22,984 bases of DNA from an uncultured Eubacteriales bacterium (lineage in GTDB: Bacteria; Bacillota; Clostridia; Christensenellales; UBA1242): NCBI GenBank assembly GCA_905203455.1, contig CAJKVX010000008.1:1-22984 (forward strand). The letters are read 5' to 3'. The first letter of the stretch is position 1, and every line of letters starts with the position of its first letter. The notes beneath the pieces are model-generated. The model searched no databases. It was not told where the DNA came from and saw nothing but the letters and a program-made list of their open reading frames with translations. Below, one piece after another: positions 13,854-20,345 of the stretch. The translations under genes and the position numbers were made by a program.

Positions 13854-14645
13854 ATGGAATTGTTATTAAACAGAGTTGCTTTTACTATTGCAGGGTTTGA
13901 TGTTTATTGGTATGGCATTATAATTGCTTTTGCAGTTGCCTTGGCTTTTGGGCTAACATTTGCATTGCTTAAAGTTAAGGAGCTTCCAAAAGATACACCA
14001 ATTGATGTGTTTTTGGCGATTGTTCCGCTTGGCATAATTTTTGGAAGATTGTTTTCAGTTTTGTTTGAAGATAACACCACAATTTTAGACTTTTTTGAGT
14101 TCAGGCAAGGCGGAATGAGTATAATTGGTGCTGTTATTGGTGGGGCAATTGGGCTTGTTATTCTTTGTGCAATCAAGAAATACAACTTTTTAAAACTTGC
14201 AGACATGATTGTTCCTGTTTTAATTCTTGCCCAAGCAATAGGCAGGTGGGGCAATTATGCAAACCAAGAGGTTTACGGCTGGGTTGTAACAAACCCTAGT
14301 TGGCAGTTCTTTCCTTTTGCAGTAAACATTGATGGCACATGGCATTTGGCGTTGTTTTTCTATGAATTTGTGTTGAATCTTATTGGCTTTGTGATTTTAA
14401 TGGTGTTATACTTTAAAACTAAAAAGGTTGGAATTTGCACGGGCACTTATTTTATTTATTACGGCACTGTTAGGGTTGTTCTTGAAAGTTTAAGAGATAA
14501 TGAATATGTTTTAAGACTTGCAGGACTTCCAATATCGCAAATTTTAAGTGCAGTGTTTATTGTTGCAGGAATTGCAATTTTGGTGTATATTAATGTAAAA
14601 GACAGGCAAAAAAATAAAAAAATAGAGGTTACTAATGAAAAATAA
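13854..14645 (+). CDS. lgt: Prolipoprotein diacylglyceryl transferase
   Basis: This integral membrane enzyme moves a diacylglyceryl group from phosphatidylglycerol to the lipobox Cys of prolipoproteins, the first step in lipoprotein maturation. It has 263 residues with about seven hydrophobic segments. The Lgt signature GRWGNYANQEVYG is at 130-142, the early YWYG at 18-21, and YYGTVRVVLESLR at 202-214 holds the conserved Arg of the last signature. In GGMS-I-I-G (86-92) the position of the His found in Escherichia coli Lgt (GGMSFHG) is Ile91; variation here is known in Bacillota. It has its own promoter, and its last 11 bases overlap the next gene, which suggests coupled translation. Confidence 0.94.
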   Translation: MELLLNRVAFTIAGFDVYWYGIIIAFAVALAFGLTFALLKVKELPKDTPIDVFLAIVPLGIIFGRLFSVLFEDNTTILDFFEFRQGGMSIIGAVIGGAIGLVILCAIKKYNFLKLADMIVPVLILAQAIGRWGNYANQEVYGWVVTNPSWQFFPFAVNIDGTWHLALFFYEFVLNLIGFVILMVLYFKTKKVGICTGTYFIYYGTVRVVLESLRDNEYVLRLAGLPISQILSAVFIVAGIAILVYINVKDRQKNKKIEVTNEK

Positions 14646-15294
14646 AGAAGTTTACACACAAAGTGAAGTTGATGAAAAAGTTAAAGAAATGTTAACTTTA
14701 AGTGAGGTTAAAATTAGCAGACTTAGAGACAAGGTTAATGAACTTAAAGGGGAAATTATTAAACAACAAAAGACTATTGACGCATTTGAAAACAAAGAAG
14801 TTGAAGTTGCTGATGCTATTGAGAAGTATAAAAATAAAAGCAAATATTTTGAAAATATTATTAAAATGAGATGTGAAATGGAAATTTCACGCCTTAAAAA
14901 TTTGGATAGTTTGCTTTCGGCTGAGTTTAAAGGGTATAATAAATCTGGAAAGGCAATTTTAGATTCAGTTATAAACTCTCTTGATGCTTTTTCAAAAGAT
15001 TTTACTGAGGTTCAAGAACTTTCAAAACTTGAGCCAATGCACAAAAGTGTTGATTCTTCAAAAGACCTTGAAAACAGATATCTTAAAATTTTGTCAATTT
15101 ATGAATATAGTAAGGCAAATGATGAACACAGGAAGAGGGGAAGGCCAAAAAAAGAGGAAGAGAACATTGAAACTTATTTAAAACAGCGAAAAAAAGAAAA
15201 GGAAAAAAAGAACGAATCTGCTTTTGACATTGAAGAAGCAATGCACCCAACAAAACCTTTAGAAGAAATTATGAAAGAAGTTTTTGACAACTAA
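14635..15294 (+). CDS. Coiled-coil protein with AT-hook-like motif, unknown function
   Basis: A soluble, highly charged protein of 219 residues that I do not recognise. Residues about 10-60 form a likely coiled coil (DEKVKEMLTL, then regular Leu/Ile spacing), and 60-155 are further helices. RKRGRPKK at 166-173 contains the GRP core of an AT-hook flanked by basic residues, a motif that binds the minor groove of AT-rich DNA. A Lys/Glu-rich stretch (about 174-193) and an acidic C-terminus follow. The ATG lies inside the end of lgt (ATGAAAAATAA), so translation is coupled to a membrane lipoprotein enzyme; functional linkage is not shown. The gene ends at a strong terminator. A DNA-organising or division-related role is inference. 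Confidence 0.82.
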   Translation: MKNKEVYTQSEVDEKVKEMLTLSEVKISRLRDKVNELKGEIIKQQKTIDAFENKEVEVADAIEKYKNKSKYFENIIKMRCEMEISRLKNLDSLLSAEFKGYNKSGKAILDSVINSLDAFSKDFTEVQELSKLEPMHKSVDSSKDLENRYLKILSIYEYSKANDEHRKRGRPKKEEENIETYLKQRKKEKEKKNESAFDIEEAMHPTKPLEEIMKEVFDN

Positions 15295-15319
15295 AAAAGC
15301 CCACAAATGTGGGCTTTTT
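15293..15319. terminator. Strong bidirectional terminator between the lgt operon and groEL
   Basis: GCCCACA (15299-15305) pairs with TGTGGGC (15308-15314), flanked by AAAAAA and TTTTT, so the hairpin reads as a terminator on both strands. It ends the lgt operon and could also stop transcripts from groEL, 330 bases away. Confidence 0.88.
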
Positions 15320-15643
15320 CTAATTTTAAATAACTTTACTGCAGTTTTTAATAAATTTATTGTTAATTTAAATAAACTTTTGTTGCTTATTTAAAAAATT
15401 TATTGCGGAACAAAATTAATTATAGGATTTTCTATTATAGTAGAAATTTTTGGGCGATTTTAAGTTAAATTTTGCCAGTTTTATAATAATTTGTGGTAGT
15501 TTTGCAAGTTTTAAAAAATATGTAAAAATGCGCATTTGAAGATTACAGAGTTTAAACACTGTCTTTTAAATTGCAAAAGGTGTGAAATTTTAATTTTAAT
15601 ATAGGGGTTGGGGAAAAGTTAAAATTTAGGTTGAATTTGACCT
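15320..15643. other. AT-rich gene-free interval downstream of groEL
   Basis: No gene is visible on either strand. Two inverted repeats stand out: TTTCTA / TAGAAA with a TTATAG loop (about 15429-15447), followed by TTTTT on the plus strand, and a near-perfect palindrome ACAG-A-GTTTAAAC-A-CTGT at 15545-15562. No close terminator for groEL is recognised. Confidence 0.4.
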
Positions 15644-17245
15644 TTAAACACTTTCTTTATTTAAAGTAGATGAAGGTTCATCTGTTACTATTGCCTCGGT
15701 TGTGAGCATTGTTGCACAAACGCTTGATGCATTCATAAGTGCAGTTATTGTTACTTTTGCAGGGTCAATTATTCCCTTTTCAATCATGTTGCAATAAGAC
15801 AAGTTTTTGGCGTCAAAGCCAAAGTTTGGGTCAGGGTTATTTTTAATGTGCTCAATTATAACTCCGCTTTCAACCCCTGCATTTTTGCAAATTTGAGTGA
15901 TGGGGCACAGTATGCTTTTTAAAATAATTTGGGCGCCTGTTTTTTCATCTCCGCTTAGAGTTGAAACTAATTTTTCAAGTTCAGTGATGCAACGCAAAAG
16001 TGCAACTCCACCCCCAACAATAATTCCCATTTTTGTTGCTGCTTTTGTTGCTGAAAGGGCATCTTCAATGCGTAATTTTTTTTCTTTCATTTCAACTTCG
16101 CTTACGGCCCCAACGCAAATTACTCCAACGCCAGCACCAAGTTTTGCAATTCTTTCTTCAAGATTTGTTTTGTCATATTCATCAGTTGAAGATTGAAGTT
16201 GTTGCTTTAGATTTTGGCAATGGTTAGCAATTTCTTCTTTTTGACCTTTGCCTTCAATTATTGTTGTGTGGTCTTTTGAAATTTTAATTGTTTTTGCTTT
16301 TCCAAGGCTTTCAAGTTGAACATCAGCCAAATTTTGCTTTAAATCAGCAGGAATGAAGGTTCCGCCACACAAAACTGCAATATCTGTTAAAAGGTCTTTG
16401 CGTTTTTGGCCAAAAGAAGGGGCTTTTATTGCAATACAATTAAAAATTCCGCGCATTTTGTTTAAAATTATTGTGGCTAATGCTTCGCCTTCAATGTCTT
16501 CTGCAATAATTAAAAGGGGACTATTGGTTTTTGAAACCTGTTCCATTATTGGCAAAATTTCATTTATGGTTGAGATTTTTTTATCTGTTATTAAAATATA
16601 TGCATTTTGCAGATTAATTTCAGGGCTTCCATCACTGTTCATGTAAGGGCTGATATATCCACGATCAATCTGCATTCCTTCAACAATTTTAAGTTCTGTT
16701 TTTGTGGTTTTTGACTCTTCAATGGTTATAACGCCGTCTTGACCAATTTTGTCCATTGCAAGGGCAATGATGTCGCCAACTTCACTGCTCCCTGCTGAAA
16801 TGGTTGCAACTTGTTTTATTTCTTGATTACTGTTAATTGGCTTTGCCATTTCTTTTAATTTTTCTACAACGCATTGTGTTGCCTTTTCAATTCCGTTTTT
16901 TAAAATAACAGGGTTTGCGCCACTTGTGATGTTTTTTATTCCTTCACTTATAATTGATTGTGCAAGAACAATTGCCGTTGTTGTTCCGTCACCCGCAATG
17001 TCGTTTGTTTTTATTGAGACCTCTTTAATTAAACTTGCGCCCATGTTTAAAAATGGGTCAGACAGTTCAATTTCTTTGGCTATTGTTACGCCATCATTTG
17101 TGATAAGTGGGGTTGTGTATTTTCTGTCAAGAACAACATTTCTGCCGCGTGGGCCAAGGGTTATTTTAACAGTGTCAGCAAGAATGTTTACGCCTGTTTC
17201 AAGTGATTTTCTTGCTTGGTCATTAAATTGAATAATTTTAGCCAA
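15644..17245 (-). CDS. groL: Chaperonin GroEL (60 kDa, TTG start)
   Basis: This ATP-driven double-ring chaperonin folds cytoplasmic proteins together with GroES. The 533-residue chain begins MAKIIQFNDQARKSLETGV, carries the ATP-binding GPRGRNV (31-37) and catalytic GDGTTT (85-90, Asp86), and the late motif GGGVALL. The usual Gly-Gly-Met C-terminal tail is absent; the chain ends with a polar stretch instead. The start codon is TTG (17243-17245), directly adjacent to the groES stop, with AGGAGG inside the 3' end of groES as the ribosome-binding site, and MAK at the N-terminus fits the family. It is transcribed with groES on the minus strand. Confidence 0.96.
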   Translation of the reverse strand: MAKIIQFNDQARKSLETGVNILADTVKITLGPRGRNVVLDRKYTTPLITNDGVTIAKEIELSDPFLNMGASLIKEVSIKTNDIAGDGTTTAIVLAQSIISEGIKNITSGANPVILKNGIEKATQCVVEKLKEMAKPINSNQEIKQVATISAGSSEVGDIIALAMDKIGQDGVITIEESKTTKTELKIVEGMQIDRGYISPYMNSDGSPEINLQNAYILITDKKISTINEILPIMEQVSKTNSPLLIIAEDIEGEALATIILNKMRGIFNCIAIKAPSFGQKRKDLLTDIAVLCGGTFIPADLKQNLADVQLESLGKAKTIKISKDHTTIIEGKGQKEEIANHCQNLKQQLQSSTDEYDKTNLEERIAKLGAGVGVICVGAVSEVEMKEKKLRIEDALSATKAATKMGIIVGGGVALLRCITELEKLVSTLSGDEKTGAQIILKSILCPITQICKNAGVESGVIIEHIKNNPDPNFGFDAKNLSYCNMIEKGIIDPAKVTITALMNASSVCATMLTTEAIVTDEPSSTLNKESV

Positions 17246-17539
17246 TTAGTTATCCTCCTTTATTATTGCAAGAATGTCGGTTTGCCTTATGATTAATTGA
17301 TTTTCACCTTCAAGTTTAAACTCAATTCCGCCGTATTTTGAATAAAGCACTGTATCGCCCTTTTTAACATGCATTTTTGTTAATTTGCCGTCAATTTCAT
17401 TGCCTGGACCAACGCAAATAACTTTGCCTAAAAGTGGGCGTTCACTGCTTGACTCAGGCAAAATTAAGCCACTTGAAGTTGTTTGCTTTTGTGGAAGAGG
17501 TGATATGACCACGCGGTCAAATAATGGTTCAAGATTCAT
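17246..17539 (-). CDS. groES: Co-chaperonin GroES
   Basis: This 97-residue protein forms the heptameric lid of GroEL. The opening PLFDRVVISPLP, the mobile loop at about 17-33 with the GroEL-contacting GLILP (24-28), and the GDTVLYSKYGG beta-barrel motif are all present. The start ATG follows AAGGAG on the minus strand (17547-17552). The stop codon abuts the groEL TTG without spacing. The promoter is readable upstream, but the CIRCE operator (TTAGCACTC-N9-GAGTGCTAA), which controls groESL in many Bacillota through HrcA, is not present in the 160-base intergenic region. Confidence 0.96.
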   Translation of the reverse strand: MNLEPLFDRVVISPLPQKQTTSSGLILPESSSERPLLGKVICVGPGNEIDGKLTKMHVKKGDTVLYSKYGGIEFKLEGENQLIIRQTDILAIIKEDN

Positions 17540-17558
17540 ATTTTTCTCCTTTGAAAAT

Positions 17559-17587
17559 ATTTTATGATAACTTTAAATTTAAGGCAA
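17559..17587 (-). promoter_or_regulatory. Probable promoter of groES-groEL
   Basis: On the minus strand: TTGCCT (17582-17587), 17 bases, TAAAAT (17559-17564). The leader would be about 15-20 bases. Confidence 0.6.
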
Positions 17588-17605
17588 GGTGTAATTTTTA
17601 TTGTT

Positions 17606-17633
17606 TTGTTAAAGATTGTCGAACTGATATTAT
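17606..17633 (+). promoter_or_regulatory. Probable promoter of the SPOR-like protein gene
   Basis: TTGTTA (17606-17611), 16 bases, TATTAT (17628-17633), with TGA as an extended -10. A direct repeat ACTTAAA (17656-17662 and 17670-17676), containing AAGTG-TAT-CACTT as an inverted repeat, lies in the leader and could be an operator. Confidence 0.55.
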
Positions 17634-17699
17634 ATTTTTAATTTTTGGCACATAAACTTAAAGTGTATCACTTAAAATTTTAAAACGGAGATTTTTAAA

Positions 17700-18443
17700 T
17701 TGCAAGAAAGTGTGACACAATATGGCTCTAAAATTAAACTAAAACCCAAAAAATTTATTTTTTTTGTAATCTTGTTTTTGTTGGTTTTGGTTATTGTTTT
17801 GGGAGGAATAATTGCGCTGTCTGTCAATACAAAAAAATATTATTTTGTTGACGGCATGGAATATTACATCTATTACACCAACCGTGAAAGTTCACTTAGC
17901 AGGGCTGAAAGTTTGGCAGACACTCAAAAGAAAAATGGCGGGGCAGGTTTTATTGTTGAAAAAAATGGTTTTTATGTTTGCGCCTTTTTATATAAAGATA
18001 AAATAGGTGCGCAAACCGTTAAAGAGAACAACAATGAAAGTTATCCTGAGGGTGGGGTTATAACGCAAAATACGCAAAAATTAACAAAAAGAGCAAAAAA
18101 TATCATGAAAAACAATCAAAACTATGCCTCTTGCATTCATGGTTTTGAAGATGCCTTTAATGAGTTTTACGACATGGCATTAAAATGTGATAGCCAGAAT
18201 TTAAGTGGGGTTGAAGTTTTTAATGCTGTTTTTTTAAGGTATGAGAAAATTAACAGCCTTAGCGTTAAGTTTGAAGATGCAAATTCGCCTTTTAGTTTAG
18301 CAGTTGACAGTTTGGCTATTTTGGTTAAAGACTATTTAACTTCAAGCAAAACGGCTGTTGAAAGAAGCAGTGGGCTTAAAGAAATTTGTTTTGAAATTAT
18401 TAATCTGTATAACTTGGTTGCGGGCTGGCTGTGTGAGCAGTAA
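17700..18443 (+). CDS. Single-pass membrane protein with SPOR-like region (TTG start)
   Basis: A protein of 247 residues: a short basic cytoplasmic segment, a membrane helix at about 19-41, then an extracytoplasmic part. Residues about 53-105 (YYIYYTNRESSLSRAESLADTQ, then GAGFIVEKNGFYVCAFLY) have the alternating strand-helix-strand pattern of SPOR repeats, which bind denuded septal peptidoglycan; this is a by-eye match. The remaining 140 residues are helical. TTG 17700 is the only start that keeps the membrane helix: GGAG (17687-17690) is nine bases upstream and no ATG follows until after the helix. It lies between groES and sepF, and a division-site role would fit its neighbour, but remains inference. 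Confidence 0.78.
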   Translation: MQESVTQYGSKIKLKPKKFIFFVILFLLVLVIVLGGIIALSVNTKKYYFVDGMEYYIYYTNRESSLSRAESLADTQKKNGGAGFIVEKNGFYVCAFLYKDKIGAQTVKENNNESYPEGGVITQNTQKLTKRAKNIMKNNQNYASCIHGFEDAFNEFYDMALKCDSQNLSGVEVFNAVFLRYEKINSLSVKFEDANSPFSLAVDSLAILVKDYLTSSKTAVERSSGLKEICFEIINLYNLVAGWLCEQ

Positions 18444-18500
18444 AGGGGCAGTTGGTTTTTAAAATTAAAAGGCAAATTTAATTTATTTTGTAAAAATAAT

Positions 18501-18528
18501 TTGTAATATAATAAATTTGTGTTAAAAT
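18501..18528 (+). promoter_or_regulatory. Probable promoter of sepF
   Basis: TTGTAA (18501-18506), 16 bases, TAAAAT (18523-18528), with TGT as an extended -10. Another TATAAT at 18507-18512 lacks a spaced -35. Confidence 0.5.
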
Positions 18529-18562
18529 ACAATTAAATAAAACAAATGTGGGAGTGCGTTTT

Positions 18563-19069
18563 GTGGGACTTTTTAATTGGCTAATGAAAGGCATGGGCTT
18601 TGAAGGGGAAGATGCAGAGCAAAACAACAATGCATCTAATTCTTCTGAGCAAAAAGAAAAGAAACGCAAAAGAAAAAAGGAAGAGGTTGCAGTTGATATG
18701 GAAACGACTGATAGAAACACCTATGCCGCAAACCCTGACCAGTTTAATACCGCAGGAAGGTATGACATGGGGGCAACTTACCTTGGGCAACAGAACATGG
18801 GTGGCTATGGCACAAAAAATGTTATGTTTGTTTTTCCAAAAAATTACAATGAGGTTCAAAAACTTGTTGACTATTTAAAACAAGGTGAAAGTGCTATTTT
18901 AAACCTTGATGGTATTAGTGATGACGAGGCTCAGCGAATGCTTGATTTTGTTAGTGGGGCGGTTTACGCCTTAAACGGAAGCACTCAAAGAGTTTCAGGC
19001 AACATCTTTTTGCTTACGCCTGAGGGGCTTAATATTATGGTTCCAACTGAAGGGGATAAGAAAGAGTAA
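18563..19069 (+). CDS. sepF: Cell division protein SepF
   Basis: SepF anchors FtsZ filaments to the membrane and shapes the division septum in Gram-positive bacteria. The start is set at GTG 18563, not the in-frame GTG at 18548: GGGAG at 18550-18554 sits eight bases before it, and the product then begins MGLFNWLMKGMGF, the usual membrane-binding amphipathic helix. From there it has 168 residues. A long polar, Lys-rich linker (about 20-85) leads to the FtsZ-binding/dimerising domain at about 86-160, with VMFVFPKNYNEVQKLVDYL and AILNLDGISDDEAQRMLDF as clear family motifs. Neighbouring genes downstream are unrelated to the ylm cluster that surrounds sepF in many Bacillota. Confidence 0.95.
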   Translation: MGLFNWLMKGMGFEGEDAEQNNNASNSSEQKEKKRKRKKEEVAVDMETTDRNTYAANPDQFNTAGRYDMGATYLGQQNMGGYGTKNVMFVFPKNYNEVQKLVDYLKQGESAILNLDGISDDEAQRMLDFVSGAVYALNGSTQRVSGNIFLLTPEGLNIMVPTEGDKKE

Positions 19070-19133
19070 GCGTGGTTTTTGCAAATTTTAAAACAACTGT
19101 TTTTAAAGTTTCAAATAAAAATATAATGAATAG

Positions 19134-19160
19134 AATATATGCGAAGGCATATATTTTTTT
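19134..19160 (+). terminator. Terminator of sepF
   Basis: AATATATGC (19134-19142) pairs with GCATATATT (19147-19155) around a GAAG tetraloop, followed by TTTTTT. Confidence 0.8.
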
Positions 19161-19200
19161 GTTTTGTGCAAACTAAAAGAAATTAAACTAGGAGAAATTT

Positions 19201-19353
19201 ATGGTGTTTGATAAAAAAAATTATTATAGAGATTTGGAAAGTGAAAACGAAAAACTTAAAAGAAAAATTGAAGTTCAACAGAATGACATTGATTATTTAA
19301 GAAACGAAATTGAGGCACTTAAAAGCAGAAGTGCGAAACAAAATAGCAATTAA
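19201..19353 (+). CDS. 50-residue leucine-zipper-like coiled-coil microprotein
   Basis: A complete frame from ATG 19201 to TAA, with AGGAG at 19190-19194 (six bases before the start). The product is highly charged and almost wholly helical: Leu/Ile residues at 12, 19, 23, 30, 33, 37 and 40 follow an approximate heptad pattern, so it probably forms a short parallel coiled coil. No membrane segment or known domain is visible. It lies between the sepF terminator and the ywlE operon; the ribosome-binding site and spacing closely resemble those of ywlE (both AGGAGAAATTT). It may be a small cytoplasmic partner protein; the function is unknown. Confidence 0.65.
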   Translation: MVFDKKNYYRDLESENEKLKRKIEVQQNDIDYLRNEIEALKSRSAKQNSN

Positions 19354-19383
19354 GGCAAAATTTTAATGCTAAGTTTAAAGTAA

Positions 19384-19413
19384 TTGACTAAACTTAAAAT
19401 AATGTGATACATT
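19384..19413 (+). promoter_or_regulatory. Probable promoter of the ywlE-rpiB operon with flanking inverted repeat
   Basis: TTGACT (19384-19389) with a -10-like TACATT (19408-19413), spacing 18, preceded by TGA. An 8-bp inverted repeat, TAAGTTTA (19370-19377) / TAAACTTA (19389-19396), brackets the -35 box and could be an operator. Confidence 0.5.
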
Positions 19414-19431
19414 AAACATAGGAGAAATTTT

Positions 19432-19890
19432 ATGTTTAATGTTCTTTTTGTTTGCACTGAAAACACTTGCAGAAGTCCAATGGCGCAAGCAATTTTAAAA
19501 CATCTTTTGAAAGAGATTAAGGTTAAAAATGTTAATGTTAAAAGTTGCGGAATAATGGTTAATAATTTTTCAAAATTATCACCAAATTCAAGGCAGGTTT
19601 TAAATGAAATGGGTTTAAAAATTAGGCATAAACCCCAACAAATAACCCAGGATTTAGTAAATAATGCCGATTTAATTTTAACCATGACGCTTGAACATAA
19701 AATTGATTTATCATTAAAATATGACATTTTAAATAAACTTTTCACTTTTGCTGAGTTTACAGGTGGGCAAGATGTTATTGACCCATATGGCAAAAGTTTA
19801 AATGAATATAGATTAACTGGCACAATAATTTATAATAATTGCGTGCTTTTGATTAGAAAATTAATTAAAGAAGGAATTATTAATGTTTAA
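19432..19890 (+). CDS. ywlE: Low-molecular-weight phosphatase, probably protein-arginine phosphatase (YwlE-like)
   Basis: A 152-residue cytoplasmic phosphatase of the low-molecular-weight tyrosine phosphatase fold. The P-loop is CTENTCRS at 8-15 (nucleophile Cys8, Arg14), and the general acid lies in DPYG (Asp117). In Bacillus subtilis YwlE, which removes phosphate from arginine, the P-loop is CTGNTCRS, with a Thr that determines arginine specificity; Thr12 here matches it, whereas tyrosine phosphatases usually have Ile at that site. Glu10 replaces the usual Gly. The gene order ywlE-rpiB is the same as in Bacillus subtilis (ywlE-ywlF), which supports the assignment. The arginine kinase McsB is not in this window. 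GGAG (19421-19424) precedes the ATG; the stop overlaps rpiB by 8 bases. Confidence 0.88.
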   Translation: MFNVLFVCTENTCRSPMAQAILKHLLKEIKVKNVNVKSCGIMVNNFSKLSPNSRQVLNEMGLKIRHKPQQITQDLVNNADLILTMTLEHKIDLSLKYDILNKLFTFAEFTGGQDVIDPYGKSLNEYRLTGTIIYNNCVLLIRKLIKEGIINV

Positions 19891-20344
19891 AAAAGTTTTA
19901 GTAGGGTGCGACCCAAGGGGCGAAAAACAAGTTGATTTTATTGTTTCTTATTTGAAAGATAGGGGCGTTGAAGTGGTTGTGTTTGATAGCGCTGGTTGCG
20001 ATTATGTTGACTCTGCAAAACTTTGTTGCATAGAATTTGAAAAGAACAATGCTTTTGACGCACTGATTTTGGTTTGTGGAACTGGCGTTGGGGTAAATAT
20101 TGTTGCAAACAGGTTTAGTTTTATTCGTGCAGTTTTGGGAGATAACGCTAAACAGGTTTATTTTGCAAGAAGGCATGAAGATTGCAACTGCCTGTGCCTT
20201 TTTGCGGGGTATTCTGACAATCATAACACCCTTGAATTTGATAAAACCAAAATGATGGAATGTGTTGATGCATTTTTAGATACGCCTTTTGAGGGCGGAA
20301 GGCACCTTGAAAGAGTTAAAAAATTATCCACATTAGGGGAATAA
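19883..20344 (+). CDS. rpiB: RpiB/LacAB-family sugar-phosphate isomerase with altered active-site residues
   Basis: RpiB interconverts ribose-5-phosphate and ribulose-5-phosphate in the pentose phosphate pathway. The 153-residue chain keeps the catalytic Cys65 with the GTGVG loop (66-70), His98 and the FEGGRH phosphate loop near 135-140. Several residues that normally line the active site differ: the N-terminal DH-x-G reads DPRG (10-13), the usual YPH reads YVD, and RHND reads RHED (97-100), with an unusual CNCLCL after it. The fold is clearly RpiB, but substrate specificity could differ. The gene overlaps ywlE by 8 bases and is followed after one base by a membrane protein gene, so all three are co-transcribed. 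Confidence 0.87.
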   Translation: MFKKVLVGCDPRGEKQVDFIVSYLKDRGVEVVVFDSAGCDYVDSAKLCCIEFEKNNAFDALILVCGTGVGVNIVANRFSFIRAVLGDNAKQVYFARRHEDCNCLCLFAGYSDNHNTLEFDKTKMMECVDAFLDTPFEGGRHLERVKKLSTLGE

Positions 20345-20345
20345 A

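Noticed and set aside
18548..18562. GTG start adding five residues to SepF
   Set aside because: This stretch contains the GGGAG ribosome-binding site, and starting at 18563 gives the typical SepF N-terminus.
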